From Spirochaetaceae bacterium (lineage in GTDB: Bacteria > Spirochaetota > Spirochaetia > DSM-27196 > SKKC01), in assembly GCA_007694005.1 (NCBI GenBank), contig RECN01000095.1:61693-125692 (forward strand): a stretch of 64,000 nt of DNA. The letters are read 5' to 3'. The notes beneath the pieces are model-generated. The model saw only the letters and a program-made list of their open reading frames with translations. It was not told where the DNA came from and did no database searches. This document shows, piece by piece, positions 18,863-27,826 of the stretch. Positions within the stretch are counted from its first letter, which is position 1; each line of letters opens with the position of its first letter. Made by a program: the position numbers and the translations under genes.

Positions 18863-19795
18863 TTATAAGCGCGGAGCGTCCGCCGGATTTACCGGATTGT
18901 CGCCACGCCATACGCTGAAATACACGGTGGACACCTGACCGGTGTTACCGACGCTGCCGAGAAGCGTTCCCGGAACCACCCTGTCGCCCGGCGAAACCAC
19001 CACATTCCCGTGTCCCCCATAGACAAAGGCGTAGCCATTCGCTGCCTGTACGATCACGACGCGACCGAATGTGGCATAGGGTCCGACATACGTGACTGTC
19101 CCCGATGCGACGGCATACACCGAATCACCGATTTCTGCATCTATACTGACACCCGGCACCCGTCCGCCCCGCTCGCTGCGTGCACCGGTATGTGGCCACA
19201 CAGGTGCGTTTGCACCGTTCTGCTGCCGGGAGTCGGACTCGTCTTCGCGCGGCACCGTCGAATCTGCGGTCGTCGGTTCAGTGGACGAGTCCTGGGACGG
19301 CCGGTCATCTGGAGAAGTCGTTTCTTCAGCGACTGACCCCGAGTCCTCCTGCTCACCGCGTTCACCAGTGTCTTCGCGCGCGACTGTGACCGGCGGAGCA
19401 CTTCCGAAATCGGCCGGTACGCGAAGACGGTCGCCGATCCGAAGCACGTATTCCGGAGAAAGATCATTGACCGACCGCAGCTCGGTAACGCTGAGACCGT
19501 ACTGGCGGGCGATACCGTAGAGCGTCTGCCCCCGTGTAACCGTAAGAACCCCCGGAATTCGTATGACTCTGCCGGGTGCGAGCCGTGTAGGATCGGAGAT
19601 GTCGTTAAACGAGAGCACAGACTGAGCCGGGACACCATACCTCCGGGCAATCCCGTAAATGGTTTCGCCCTGCGCGAGGCGGTGTTCGATCCACGGTGTG
19701 TCGGCACCGGCACCGAATGCAGCAACCAGGCCCATGGCCACAATGATGCCAATGACGAATCTCAAGCGGTAGTTGATGATGTTGTCTCGCAGCAT
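18863..19795 (-). CDS. LysM and degenerate M23 (LytM) protein, NlpD/EnvC-like
   Basis: 310 residues: an N-terminal membrane segment or signal (about 12-30), two LysM repeats (about 38-80 and 84-128) for peptidoglycan binding, a Ser/Thr/Asp/Glu-rich linker (about 130-200), then a C-terminal M23-like domain. The M23 zinc ligands are missing. The usual HxGxD segment reads PGVSIDA, the HxH segment reads [14 protein letters not shown], and only the fold-typical glycines remain ([15 protein letters not shown]). Such inactive LytM proteins activate cell-wall amidases during division. Start ATG 19795 has AAAGGA seven bases upstream. The sigma-factor gene follows. Confidence 0.88.
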   Translation of the reverse strand: MLRDNIINYRLRFVIGIIVAMGLVAAFGAGADTPWIEHRLAQGETIYGIARRYGVPAQSVLSFNDISDPTRLAPGRVIRIPGVLTVTRGQTLYGIARQYGLSVTELRSVNDLSPEYVLRIGDRLRVPADFGSAPPVTVAREDTGERGEQEDSGSVAEETTSPDDRPSQDSSTEPTTADSTVPREDESDSRQQNGANAPVWPHTGARSERGGRVPGVSIDAEIGDSVYAVASGTVTYVGPYATFGRVVIVQAANGYAFVYGGHGNVVVSPGDRVVPGTLLGSVGNTGQVSTVYFSVWRGDNPVNPADAPRL

Positions 19796-19931
19796 GAACG
19801 GTCCTTTCGCTTTTGTGCCCGGTTTCTACGGCTGTTCTCTTGGTAATTGTCGGCTGATTCCTCCCGAGTATGAGCACGGGTCAGTCAGGTTTTCTCCACG
19901 ACGCGAGTGACGACGTCTGATGCGGGAGTGC

Positions 19932-19960
19932 TTGACATGAATCACGACATCAGCTATTTT
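19932..19960 (+). promoter_or_regulatory. Promoter of tRNA-Asp (and probably tRNA-Pro)
   Basis: -35 TTGACA (19932-19937), 17-bp spacer, -10 TATTTT (19955-19960). Transcription would start near 19967, about 11 nt before tRNA-Asp, the same spacing as at tRNA-Asn. Confidence 0.7.
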
Positions 19961-19977
19961 ACGGACTCGTTCAGTTT

Positions 19978-20051
19978 GGGGGTGTGGTGGAGATGGTTAC
20001 CACGCCGGCCTGTCAAGCCGGAGGTCGCGGGTTCAAATCCCGTCGCTCCCG
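19978..20051 (+). tRNA. tRNA-Asp (anticodon GTC)
   Basis: 74 nt. The acceptor GGGGGTG pairs with CGCTCCC through two G-T wobbles. The anticodon loop CTGTCAA gives GTC; the discriminator is G. CCA is not encoded. Confidence 0.95.
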
Positions 20052-20057
20052 CTCCAC

Positions 20058-20085
20058 GCCCCGCTCACGCGGGGCAGTTTTTTTT
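20058..20085 (+). terminator. Terminator-like hairpin between tRNA-Asp and tRNA-Pro
   Basis: Seven-bp stem GCCCCGC (20058-20064) and GCGGGGC (20069-20075), four-base loop TCAC, then AG and eight T (20078-20085). It has every feature of an intrinsic terminator, yet its T run ends exactly where tRNA-Pro begins at 20086. It may be leaky, or may act as a processing signal. Confidence 0.75.
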
Positions 20086-20158
20086 CGGGCTGTAGCGCAG
20101 TGGCTAGCGCGCTCGGTTCGGGGCCGAGAGGCCGGCGGTTCGAATCCGCCCAGCCCGA
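20086..20158 (+). tRNA. tRNA-Pro (anticodon CGG)
   Basis: 73 nt. The acceptor CGGGCTG pairs with CAGCCCG. The anticodon stem is CTCGG/CCGAG with loop TTCGGGG (CGG reads CCG), and the T arm is GGCGG-TTCGAAT-CCGCC. The discriminator is A; CCA is not encoded. No promoter fits in the 34 bp since tRNA-Asp. Confidence 0.95.
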
Positions 20159-20165
20159 TCCTTTT

Positions 20166-20325
20166 TTACTGTTCACCACTCTGGTGTTCGTCCCGATCTA
20201 ATTCCTTACACGACCTGTGAATGCGCTTTGCAGGTCGCCGAAATCAGCTTTTTCGGCTCATTCCGCGTATCTCGTTCAAACAGCGATATTTAACTCGTAC
20301 TCAACACCAGAGTCGCGAACAGTAA
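20166..20325 (+). repeat. 160-bp inverted-repeat element with two internal hairpins
   Basis: A 23-bp end at 20166-20188 (begins TTACTGTTCACCACTCTGGT) recurs inverted at 20303-20325 with 21 of 23 bases matching. Between them are two hairpins: CGACCTG/CAGGTCG (20211-20217 with 20231-20237) and GCCGAAA/TTTCGGC (20237-20243 with 20251-20257). A third copy of the end motif, 21 of 23 matching, is at 63897-63919. The gap from 20159 to 20460 holds no credible gene. It could be a MITE-like element or a structured RNA. No target-site duplication is obvious. Confidence 0.6.
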
Positions 20326-20332
20326 GGATAAA

Positions 20333-20362
20333 TTGACAATTACCACGGGGCCATTGTAGCCT
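20333..20362 (+). promoter_or_regulatory. Possible promoter of the PpiD/SurA-like gene
   Basis: Perfect -35 TTGACA at 20333-20338, just after the inverted-repeat element. The best -10 is a weak TAGCCT at 20357-20362 (18-bp spacer). A leader of about 90 nt would precede ATG 20461. Confidence 0.35.
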
Positions 20363-20460
20363 GTACAACCTCCGTCGCACCGGAGCCTGCTTACAGGAAC
20401 CGGCACGCTTCGCAGGAAACGACCAGATGACCGATAATCCGAATAAAAAGGAATCCGTGC

Positions 20461-21990
20461 ATGCCCGCAAAGAAATCAGATCAGTCAAATAACGGGGCCA
20501 AAACCATCGCTCCGAAAACCTCCAACTGGACATCAAGACCAGGGCTCTACGTATTCAGCGTAATAATCCTCGTAATCATCGTTGTATCGTTCATCGGAGG
20601 CCCCCTCCTTGGACAGTTTGCCTCACCGGGCGAGTATCCCGTCTTCGGCAGATATCGTGGCGAAGCTATCGAGTTCGCACCCGGCAGTTTCTTTCAGCAG
20701 GCTCTGCGCGATGCCGACCAGCAGATGGCTACGCAGTTCGGGGGCGATCGGCAGAGTCTGCAGTACCAGTATCAGGTATACAGGCAGGCATTCGAGCGCA
20801 CCATACTCCACATGGCCGTCCTTATGGAGTCGCGCCGTGGCGGTATGTCCGTTTCGCGCAACCGTGTGACCGAACAGCTGGCCATGCTCCCGCGTTTCCT
20901 TGAGGACGGGCGGTTCAGCAGCGCTGCATTGGACCGGACACCACAGACCGAAATCCTGAGTCTTCGACAGACTATCGAAGAACAGCTCATATACGACGAG
21001 TTCCTTCGTGACGTTCTGCAGGGTTTCGTGTACAGCACCGAAGAAGCACGGTTCTTCGCCGATCAGGCGCGACTTGAACGTCGTTTCGATGTCGCCCGAT
21101 TCGGGTTTGACGCCTTTCCCGCCGAAAACGTACGCAGTTTTGCAGACACGAACGCGGATCTGTTCCGGACAGTGGAAGTGTCGAGCATTACGATAGGTGT
21201 GGATCAAACTGCTCTCGAAGAGATCCGTCGACAGTACGTTGATGAGGAAGCTTCGTTTGAGGAGCTTGCGCGGGAGTTTTCGCTCGATCGCTACGCGCAG
21301 GACGGAGGCCGCCGGGGCTCACTCTACAGTTATGAACTCGAACAGCTCATCCTCAGTCAGAGCGATGTCGAGGCCCTGTTTTCTGCAGACACCGGTGATG
21401 TTTCCGGTATCATTGATACCCAGGACGGTCTCGCAGTCTTTCGCGTTGATCGCGCCGGTGAACCGGCCGATCTGTCGGATGACGACGTGATCGCAGACCT
21501 CCGGGCATACATTGAGCAGTTCGAACGAGCGGTGATCGAAGACTTTTTCTTCGACGAAGCAGAACGCCTTGTCGCCCTGACGCGCGACGGACTCTCATTC
21601 GAAGAAGCGGCACAGACGGTGGCTGCTCGTGTTCAGGAAACAAACTTTTTCCCCCTGAACTTTGGTTCGCTTCCCTTCCTTCCCCAGCTCGAGCTGGCCG
21701 GAGGGGGCCGACTACCTGGTGCCATGTCAGACGAAGGTTTTCTGAGAACCGCTTTCAGTCTGCAGCAGGATGAGGTTTCTGATCCCATTCTGCTGAACGA
21801 TGACCTCGTTGTCCTTCGATTAGTGGAACAGAGAGAACTCGACAGCGTAGATCTCGACGAAATCGGCGAGTTCATGCCGTTTTACTTCCAGCAGCTCCAG
21901 GCAGGCTCGTTTGAGCGTATGCTGCTCGATCCCGCACACATCGAAGACAACTTCAACCAGACCTTTCAGCGGCTGTTCATCGGTCCCTGA
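20461..21990 (+). CDS. Membrane-anchored periplasmic peptidyl-prolyl isomerase/chaperone, PpiD/SurA-like
   Basis: 509 residues. One N-terminal membrane segment (YVFSVIILVIIVVSFIGGPL, about 30-49) points the rest into the periplasm. A SurA_N-type chaperone region follows (about 60-200), then a parvulin-like segment (about 245-330, with SFEELAREFSLD, DGGRRGSLYSYEL and VSGIIDTQDGLAVFRVD), and a second weaker rotamase-like segment near 400-470. Expected role: folding of exported and outer-membrane proteins. AAGGA lies eight bases before ATG 20461. The DUF115 gene follows within 8 nt and is probably co-transcribed. Confidence 0.85.
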   Translation: MPAKKSDQSNNGAKTIAPKTSNWTSRPGLYVFSVIILVIIVVSFIGGPLLGQFASPGEYPVFGRYRGEAIEFAPGSFFQQALRDADQQMATQFGGDRQSLQYQYQVYRQAFERTILHMAVLMESRRGGMSVSRNRVTEQLAMLPRFLEDGRFSSAALDRTPQTEILSLRQTIEEQLIYDEFLRDVLQGFVYSTEEARFFADQARLERRFDVARFGFDAFPAENVRSFADTNADLFRTVEVSSITIGVDQTALEEIRRQYVDEEASFEELAREFSLDRYAQDGGRRGSLYSYELEQLILSQSDVEALFSADTGDVSGIIDTQDGLAVFRVDRAGEPADLSDDDVIADLRAYIEQFERAVIEDFFFDEAERLVALTRDGLSFEEAAQTVAARVQETNFFPLNFGSLPFLPQLELAGGGRLPGAMSDEGFLRTAFSLQQDEVSDPILLNDDLVVLRLVEQRELDSVDLDEIGEFMPFYFQQLQAGSFERMLLDPAHIEDNFNQTFQRLFIGP

Positions 21991-21997
21991 CACGGAA

Positions 21998-23611
21998 ATG
22001 AGCGGGTCGAGCTCAGATGGTCTTCAGCTGGTTCAGACTGATGATGGAGTGACCGTTCGCCTCGGTCGCCGCTACCTGACCCACCCGAAGCGACCTCGCG
22101 ACGCGGCGGACCGCCGCGCGCGCTCGTTTCCCGTTCGCGAAAATACGCTTTATATCGTTGCCTCCCCGCTGATGTTCTACGGGCTGCATCTCTTCCAGTC
22201 GCGGCTGCCGGCATCGTCATCGCTAACCTGCATAGAGCAGTCGGACGTACTGGCACAACTGTCCCGGGAGGTTCGGGCAGGGGAAGCACAGAACATCCGC
22301 TTCTCAACGAGCTCAGAACCCGTAGAAACCGCCCGGAGGATCGTACAGGACCTTCCCTTCTCGATACGGCGCTGTGAACTGGTGAGTTTCGGCAGTGGCC
22401 TTTCGCTCGGGACCGATCACTACAGACAGGTCGAGAGAACAGTCAACAGGCTCATTGCCGAACGAGCACGCAACAGGGCGACTCTCATACACTTCGGACG
22501 AAAATGGTGCCGACATGTTTTTCGTACCATGCTCCATTCGCCGGTTCCGCTTCCGGGCGCTGCCATCTTCGACGCCCAGCCCGTCGTCGTTGTCGCAGCA
22601 GGCGAAAGCCTCGAGCAGCATATCGATCTGCTCAAGCGCTACCGGCGTCAATTCCGCCTCGTCGCCGTTGATACGGCACTCGGCCCGCTGACAGGTCACG
22701 GTCTGCTTCCCGACCTTGTCGTCGCGGTCGAATCCCAGTCAATCAATACCGGGCACTTTCACCCGCGAATCGGTCGCGAAAGCATGCTCGTACACGACCT
22801 TACCTGCCATCCTGACATAGTCCGATTATGGCCCGCTGATCAGAAGTTCACGTTTGCTACCCGCTTTGCCGACATCCGTCTGTTCGACCGGATCTCCACG
22901 CTGTATGACCGTGGGTCGCATCTTCCGGGGCTCGGCTCGGTGGGAATAACAGCGTGTGCGCTCGCCTCACGCCTCACCGAGGGGACTGTGGTCCTTGCAG
23001 GCTACGACTTCTCGTACATTCCGGGTAAACCTCACGCACGTCACGCATTGTCGGCACAACTTTCGCTGATCCGTTCCGGTCGCCTTGAACCGGACATCCT
23101 GTACGAGCTCGCCATGAGCAGACCTCTGTTTCGAGGAAACACAGACGATGGGCGCCCGTACCAGAGTGATTCCGTCCTGTCATCCTACGCAACGTACCTC
23201 GCGCAGGTACTTCCACCAGGACGGGCTTACACGCTTCCTCGCATGGGTCCCGACATAGATGTGCCGGTGATCACCCCTGAGTTCTTTGCTGATATTGTAA
23301 CGAACCCGAGTGTCGATGCGTTGAGCATGTCGGAAACCGTCGAACGGATGCATCGAGACTACGGTGATACCGAACACTGGATTTCGCGTGTACAGGGTTT
23401 TATCAGAGATGAATTATCGTTGCTCGAGCGTGCACAGAGACCGGACTGCCCAGATCCGGAGCTCGAGCTTGTCGACTATACCTGGGTTGATTTCCCGGAC
23501 TCCAGCGGTGGCCGGCTCCCTGAAAGCGAAAACAGTCGAAGGCGTATCCTGCACCGACTTGAAAGCTATACCAGGTACATTCAGCAGTGTCTCAGCTCTC
23601 TTCGCCCTTGA
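21998..23611 (+). CDS. DUF115 (MAF/6-hydroxymethylpterin pyrophosphokinase-like) protein
   Basis: About 537 residues from ATG 21998, seven bases after the preceding stop; the frame is open further upstream but only inside the previous gene. The central part is the DUF115 signature: PVVVVAAGESLEQHIDLLKR, then RLVAVDTALGPLTGHGLLPD and LVVAVE (about 210-260), followed by VVLAGYDFSYIPGKPHARH. Relatives are motility accessory factors linked to flagellin glycosylation and archaeal MptE. A glycosyltransferase-like role in surface or flagellar modification is possible, not shown. Its 3' end overlaps lepA (opposite strand) by 20 nt. Confidence 0.82.
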   Translation: MSGSSSDGLQLVQTDDGVTVRLGRRYLTHPKRPRDAADRRARSFPVRENTLYIVASPLMFYGLHLFQSRLPASSSLTCIEQSDVLAQLSREVRAGEAQNIRFSTSSEPVETARRIVQDLPFSIRRCELVSFGSGLSLGTDHYRQVERTVNRLIAERARNRATLIHFGRKWCRHVFRTMLHSPVPLPGAAIFDAQPVVVVAAGESLEQHIDLLKRYRRQFRLVAVDTALGPLTGHGLLPDLVVAVESQSINTGHFHPRIGRESMLVHDLTCHPDIVRLWPADQKFTFATRFADIRLFDRISTLYDRGSHLPGLGSVGITACALASRLTEGTVVLAGYDFSYIPGKPHARHALSAQLSLIRSGRLEPDILYELAMSRPLFRGNTDDGRPYQSDSVLSSYATYLAQVLPPGRAYTLPRMGPDIDVPVITPEFFADIVTNPSVDALSMSETVERMHRDYGDTEHWISRVQGFIRDELSLLERAQRPDCPDPELELVDYTWVDFPDSSGGRLPESENSRRRILHRLESYTRYIQQCLSSLRP

Positions 23612-25394
23612 GCGCTGAGAGAAACGCACTCTGGGGCAGTTCTACGTTACCGACCATTTTCATGCGCTTCTTGCCTTCTTTCTGCTTTTCGAGGAGCTTT
23701 CGCTTACGGGTAATATCTCCTCCGTAACACTTGGCCGTGACGTCCTTCCGCAAGGCCGGAATCGTCTCCCGCGCTACGATGGTACCACCGATCGCTCCCT
23801 GTATGGGAATCTTGAACTGATGGCGTGGAATCTCGTCCCTGAGCTTTCGACAGATGATACGACCCCGGGACGCTGCGTGCTCCCGATATAGAAGCTGACT
23901 CAAGGCGTCGACCGGCTTTCCGTTTACCAGAATGTCGAGCTTGGCGAGCTGTGTTTCCCTGTAGTCTGCGAGGTCATAGTCGAAACTTGCATACCCACGG
24001 CTGCATGACTTGAGTTTGTCGTAAAAATCGTAGAGAACTTCGGCAAGAGGCATCTCGTAGGTGATCTCAACGCGCCGTTCATCGAGATAATGCATCCCGG
24101 TCTGTATGCCGCGTTTCTCGACACAAAGACTCATCACGTTGCCCAGGTAGACCGTCGGGGTCATGATCGAAGCCTTGATGTACGGCTCCCAAGCTGCATC
24201 GATCGTTCCAGGGTCGGGAAAATCGTGTGGGCTTTCGACCATGATATCAGTGCCGTTCTTGAGCTTAAGCCGATACCGGACACTCGGTGCAGTCAGAACG
24301 ATATTGAGGTCAAACTCACGTTCGAGTCGCTCCTGAACAACCTCAAGGTGCAGGAGTCCGAGAAACCCGCACTTGAAGCCGAAACCCAGCGCGGCCGAGT
24401 TATCCTTCTCGTAGGTAAGACTCGCGTCGTTCAAGGTCAGTTTTTCCATGCCCTTGATCAGCTCTTCATACTCGTTTGCGTCCACCGGAAAAATAGACGA
24501 AAACACGACCGGTTTGACCGGGCGAAATCCCGGCATCGGTGTCTCGCAGGGCCGTTTTCTGCTGGTTATGGTATCACCGACCCGAACATCAGAGATATTC
24601 TTGATTCCGGCGAACAGATACCCGACATCCCCGGCATACAGTTTCTGCGCTTTCTCAAGACCAACACGGAACTTGCCGAGTTCCTCGACATCATACTCGG
24701 ACTCGTTGGACCACATGCGGATGGCCTCGTTTACCTGCAGGGTACCGTCAAACACCCTTATATGCATTATGACACCGCGATAGGGGTCGTAGTTGCTGTC
24801 GAAAATGATCGATTTAAGAGGTGCGTCCGGGTCACCGGTCGGAGGCGGTATGCGCGCGACGATCGTCTCGAGAAGGTCATCGACTCCGAGTCCTTCTTTC
24901 GCACTCACCTGCACAATCTGGTCCTCATCTATCCCGAGTTCGTTTTCAATCTGATGTATAACGCCGGCGATATCGGCACCAGGCAGATCAATCTTGTTGA
25001 TAACCGGAATGATCTCAAGATCATGCTCAAGCGCGAGGTACATGTTTGACAGCGTCTGAGCTTCAACACCCTGTGTTGCATCGACGAGGAGCAAAGCTCC
25101 TTCGCAGGATGAAATTGCCCGGCTCACCTCGTAGGTGAAATCCACGTGCCCTGGTGTATCGACGAGATTCAGCTCATAAAGCTTCCCATCCCGGGCCTCG
25201 TACGGAAGCGAAACCGCCTGACTCTTGATGGTGATTCCGCGTTCGCGCTCTATGTCCATCGAATCAAGAACCTGATCCTGCCAGTCACGATCGGTTACCA
25301 GTTTGGCTCGCTGAATGAATCTGTCGGCCAGTGTCGACTTTCCATGGTCAATATGGGCAATTATGCAGAAATTACGAATGAGCGATCGTGTCAT
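23592..25394 (-). CDS. lepA: Translation elongation factor 4 (back-translocating GTPase)
   Basis: 600 residues, exactly family length. The G motifs are intact: AHIDHGKST, DTPGHVDF and NKIDLP. Domains II-III and V precede the LepA-specific C-terminal domain (KCYGGDITRKRKLLEKQKEG). LepA acts on ribosomes under stress or during initiation. The start ATG 25394 has AAAGG about seven bases upstream. It lies 44 nt after the hybrid-kinase gene. It offers an internal comparison: unlike the EF-G-like protein at 1.1 kb, its switch II histidine is kept. Confidence 0.97.
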   Translation of the reverse strand: MTRSLIRNFCIIAHIDHGKSTLADRFIQRAKLVTDRDWQDQVLDSMDIERERGITIKSQAVSLPYEARDGKLYELNLVDTPGHVDFTYEVSRAISSCEGALLLVDATQGVEAQTLSNMYLALEHDLEIIPVINKIDLPGADIAGVIHQIENELGIDEDQIVQVSAKEGLGVDDLLETIVARIPPPTGDPDAPLKSIIFDSNYDPYRGVIMHIRVFDGTLQVNEAIRMWSNESEYDVEELGKFRVGLEKAQKLYAGDVGYLFAGIKNISDVRVGDTITSRKRPCETPMPGFRPVKPVVFSSIFPVDANEYEELIKGMEKLTLNDASLTYEKDNSAALGFGFKCGFLGLLHLEVVQERLEREFDLNIVLTAPSVRYRLKLKNGTDIMVESPHDFPDPGTIDAAWEPYIKASIMTPTVYLGNVMSLCVEKRGIQTGMHYLDERRVEITYEMPLAEVLYDFYDKLKSCSRGYASFDYDLADYRETQLAKLDILVNGKPVDALSQLLYREHAASRGRIICRKLRDEIPRHQFKIPIQGAIGGTIVARETIPALRKDVTAKCYGGDITRKRKLLEKQKEGKKRMKMVGNVELPQSAFLSALKGEES

Positions 25395-25438
25395 ACATAC
25401 CTTTTTCCGGGGAGATCTATCTGTTCAGGGTAAGCCTG

Positions 25439-27403
25439 TCAGCTGTCAAGAATCTTTCGTACTGTCTGCAGAAGTTCGCTGGGCTCAAAAGGTTTCTGTA
25501 ACACAGGCAATCCAAGCTTGCGTTCATCTGACTTCAGCGCTGCCAACTCCTCCGCGTACCCTGTAATAAGTAACACTTTCATGGCTGGTATGGCTACCAT
25601 CAGACGCTGAGCCAGCGTGATGCCGGTCACATGCGGCATCAACACGTCTGTGACCAGCAGGTCAATCGACGCACCGCTTTCTTCGCTGATGAGCAGAGCC
25701 TCACCGGCGTTCTGCGCAGAAATAACCTTGTACCCGTGCTGAAGTAGTATCCGGGCGACAAGATCGCGCACCGGCGTCTCATCCTCCACCAGCAGCACGG
25801 TCTCGGTACCGGTAAGCGACACGTGAACCGTGCGCTCTTCCTCCTCGGTATGTCGCTCGCCTGTTGATTCGGGAAGAAAGACAGAAAAGACAGTACCCTG
25901 CTCCGGCTGGCTGTCCACGTGTATATGCCCTTCGAGTTGTCGGACAATACCGTAGACGGTTGCAAGACCCAGACCGGTACCTTTCCCTATCGATTTTGTT
26001 GAATAAAACGGCTCGAAAATCCTCGTATGGTCGTCCTCGGGAATTCCATGTCCCGTATCACGAACTTTCACGATAACCCATTTTCCCGGGCTGAGTTCTC
26101 CGGTTGTGACGCGGCGCACTTCGTCCAGGACCAGACCGTGTACAGACACTGTTATGGTTCCACCTTCGCTCATAGCATCCCTGGCGTTCACAACGAGGTT
26201 TAGCAGCACCTGCTCCATCTGCCCCTGATCGACAAGAACCGATGGATTCTCGGGTGCGGGAACGACCTGCAGCCTGATCGTGTCGTCGAGCAGACGTGTC
26301 AGCATCTTCTCGACGTCGGCGATAATCGTATTCATACTGAGCGTCTTGGGATCGATAACCTGATTTCTGCTGAAGGCCAGCAGCTGCCTGGTCAGACCGA
26401 CGGAACGGTATGCCGCTTTCTGTATTCCCTCGATGTCAGTCAGAATCTCTTCCTGACTCATACCTTTGCTGCTGTTCAGTCCTTCGACGATCAGCTTTGA
26501 ATAGCCCAGCATAACGGTCAGGAGGTTATTGAAATCGTGTGCGATACCTCCGGATAAGCGTCCGACAGCTTCCATTTTTTGCGCCTGCCGCAGTTGATCC
26601 TCACGCTCGCGAATTGCCTGCTCGTGCGAACGCCGCTCACTCAAGTCCCTGAGTACAAGCACGCGTCCTTTTGGTCCCGCCTTCTCGCGATCATCCGACA
26701 ACCCGGTCTCGGTGATCTCGACAGGAAGCATCGAGCCGTCACGGCGCGTCAGCACGAATTCGCCGGTATGTCGCGAGACATGATCAGGATCGTCCTGATC
26801 CGCCTGTAGCGGATACACGTCGTCGAACACCGCACCAATAATTTCGTCTTCGCTGCGTCCGGACATCGTACAGGCGAGTGGATTCGCGTAATTGATGCGC
26901 CGTTCGGAATCGCACACCAGCACACCGTCGGTAATGCTGTTCAGGGTTGTATCAAGAAGCTGTTCGCGTGCCGCGAGTTTCTGCTCCATTTCGTGCCGGT
27001 ATAAGGCGATGACAATCGCGGTCCTGAGTTCGCGTTCCTCGAAGGGTTTTATGATATATGCGAACGGCTGTGTGAGCTTGGCGCGCTCTATCGTGGCGTC
27101 GTCGGCGTAGGCTGTCAGTAGAATGACCGGGATATCGTAGGTCCTGTGAACACGCTCAGCAGTCTCAACACCGTCGAGACTGCCCTGCAGCTGTATGTCC
27201 ATAAGTACGAGATCGGGTGCGTCAGTCTCGATGTTTTCGAGTATGGCTTCACCGGATGCGTAGACGGCAACGACTTCGTAGCCGAAGCGATTAAGGTGAG
27301 CCCGTATATCGAGTGCGACTATGCGTTCATCTTCGACGATTACGATGCGAGCCGGTTTTTCTGTCGACGCGTCAGGCAGAACCTGCTTCTCGTCGTAGGC
27401 CAT
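25439..27403 (-). CDS. Hybrid histidine kinase, REC-PAS-HisKA-HATPase-REC
   Basis: 654 residues, no membrane segment, so cytoplasmic. The N-terminal receiver has phospho-acceptor D69 (LVLMDIQLQ) and the alpha4-type KPFEERE end. PAS spans about 145-255. The HisKA histidine is H289 in GRLSGGIAHDFNNLL, typical of kinases with C-terminal receivers. The ATPase shows NLVVNARDAM, DTGHGI and GKGTGLGLATVYG. The second receiver (about 535-650) has DLLVTDVLMP. The receiver-first order suggests it is switched by an upstream kinase such as CheA. GGAG lies six bases before ATG 27403. Confidence 0.93.
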   Translation of the reverse strand: MAYDEKQVLPDASTEKPARIVIVEDERIVALDIRAHLNRFGYEVVAVYASGEAILENIETDAPDLVLMDIQLQGSLDGVETAERVHRTYDIPVILLTAYADDATIERAKLTQPFAYIIKPFEERELRTAIVIALYRHEMEQKLAAREQLLDTTLNSITDGVLVCDSERRINYANPLACTMSGRSEDEIIGAVFDDVYPLQADQDDPDHVSRHTGEFVLTRRDGSMLPVEITETGLSDDREKAGPKGRVLVLRDLSERRSHEQAIREREDQLRQAQKMEAVGRLSGGIAHDFNNLLTVMLGYSKLIVEGLNSSKGMSQEEILTDIEGIQKAAYRSVGLTRQLLAFSRNQVIDPKTLSMNTIIADVEKMLTRLLDDTIRLQVVPAPENPSVLVDQGQMEQVLLNLVVNARDAMSEGGTITVSVHGLVLDEVRRVTTGELSPGKWVIVKVRDTGHGIPEDDHTRIFEPFYSTKSIGKGTGLGLATVYGIVRQLEGHIHVDSQPEQGTVFSVFLPESTGERHTEEEERTVHVSLTGTETVLLVEDETPVRDLVARILLQHGYKVISAQNAGEALLISEESGASIDLLVTDVLMPHVTGITLAQRLMVAIPAMKVLLITGYAEELAALKSDERKLGLPVLQKPFEPSELLQTVRKILDS

Positions 27404-27421
27404 TCTTACTCCATTCCGTCA

Positions 27422-27826
27422 TCACGGTGCCTGAATCAGTCCAAGACGTTCCATTTCGGTATGTAACACGTGTCTGTCGATAGGCTTCACAAGATAGGAT
27501 GTCGCCCCTCCCTGATAGTACGCTTCGACAACGTTCTTCGGATCTTCGAGTGCCGTCGTCATAACGACCTTGACCTCGCTGTGCGCATCTATACCCAGTT
27601 CGGTCTCAATGGCACGGATCTGTCGCAAGGCCTGCTGCCCGTCAAGATTCGGCATCATTATATCAAGAAACACTGCGTGGTAGGGATTATTCTCCTCCCA
27701 TGCGAGACGGAACGCTTCGACGGCCTCCGCTCCATCCATTACAACATCACACAAGCCATACTTCTGTAACAATACCTGTAACAGACGCCGGCTTCCAAAG
27801 TCATCTTCTGCCAAGAGGTACCTCAT
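27422..27826 (-). CDS. CheY-like single-domain response regulator
   Basis: 134 residues, receiver domain only. The acidic pair is at E7-D8-D9, phospho-acceptor D55 is in AVFLDIMMP, the switch threonine is in VVMTTALED, and the lysine is in YLVKPIDRH. No output domain, so it acts by protein contact, for example on the motor or as a phosphate shuttle. Its ATG overlaps the TGA of the upstream kinase gene (ATGA), and 18 nt separate it from the next kinase gene. That places it in a relay between the two kinases. Confidence 0.93.
   Translation of the reverse strand: MRYLLAEDDFGSRRLLQVLLQKYGLCDVVMDGAEAVEAFRLAWEENNPYHAVFLDIMMPNLDGQQALRQIRAIETELGIDAHSEVKVVMTTALEDPKNVVEAYYQGGATSYLVKPIDRHVLHTEMERLGLIQAP

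Noticed and set aside
20276..20536. 86-codon minus-strand frame across the end of the inverted-repeat element and the foldase start
   Set aside because: It overlaps the repeat end and the foldase N-terminus, has no ribosome site, and has an arginine- and tryptophan-rich composition unlike a gene.
24090..25049. 319-codon open frame opposite lepA
   Set aside because: LepA is complete on the other strand, with all G motifs.
25444..25449. Minus-strand TTGACA before lepA
   Set aside because: No acceptable -10 at 15-19 bp; the hexamer is formed by the Leu-Asp-Ser codons at the end of the kinase gene.
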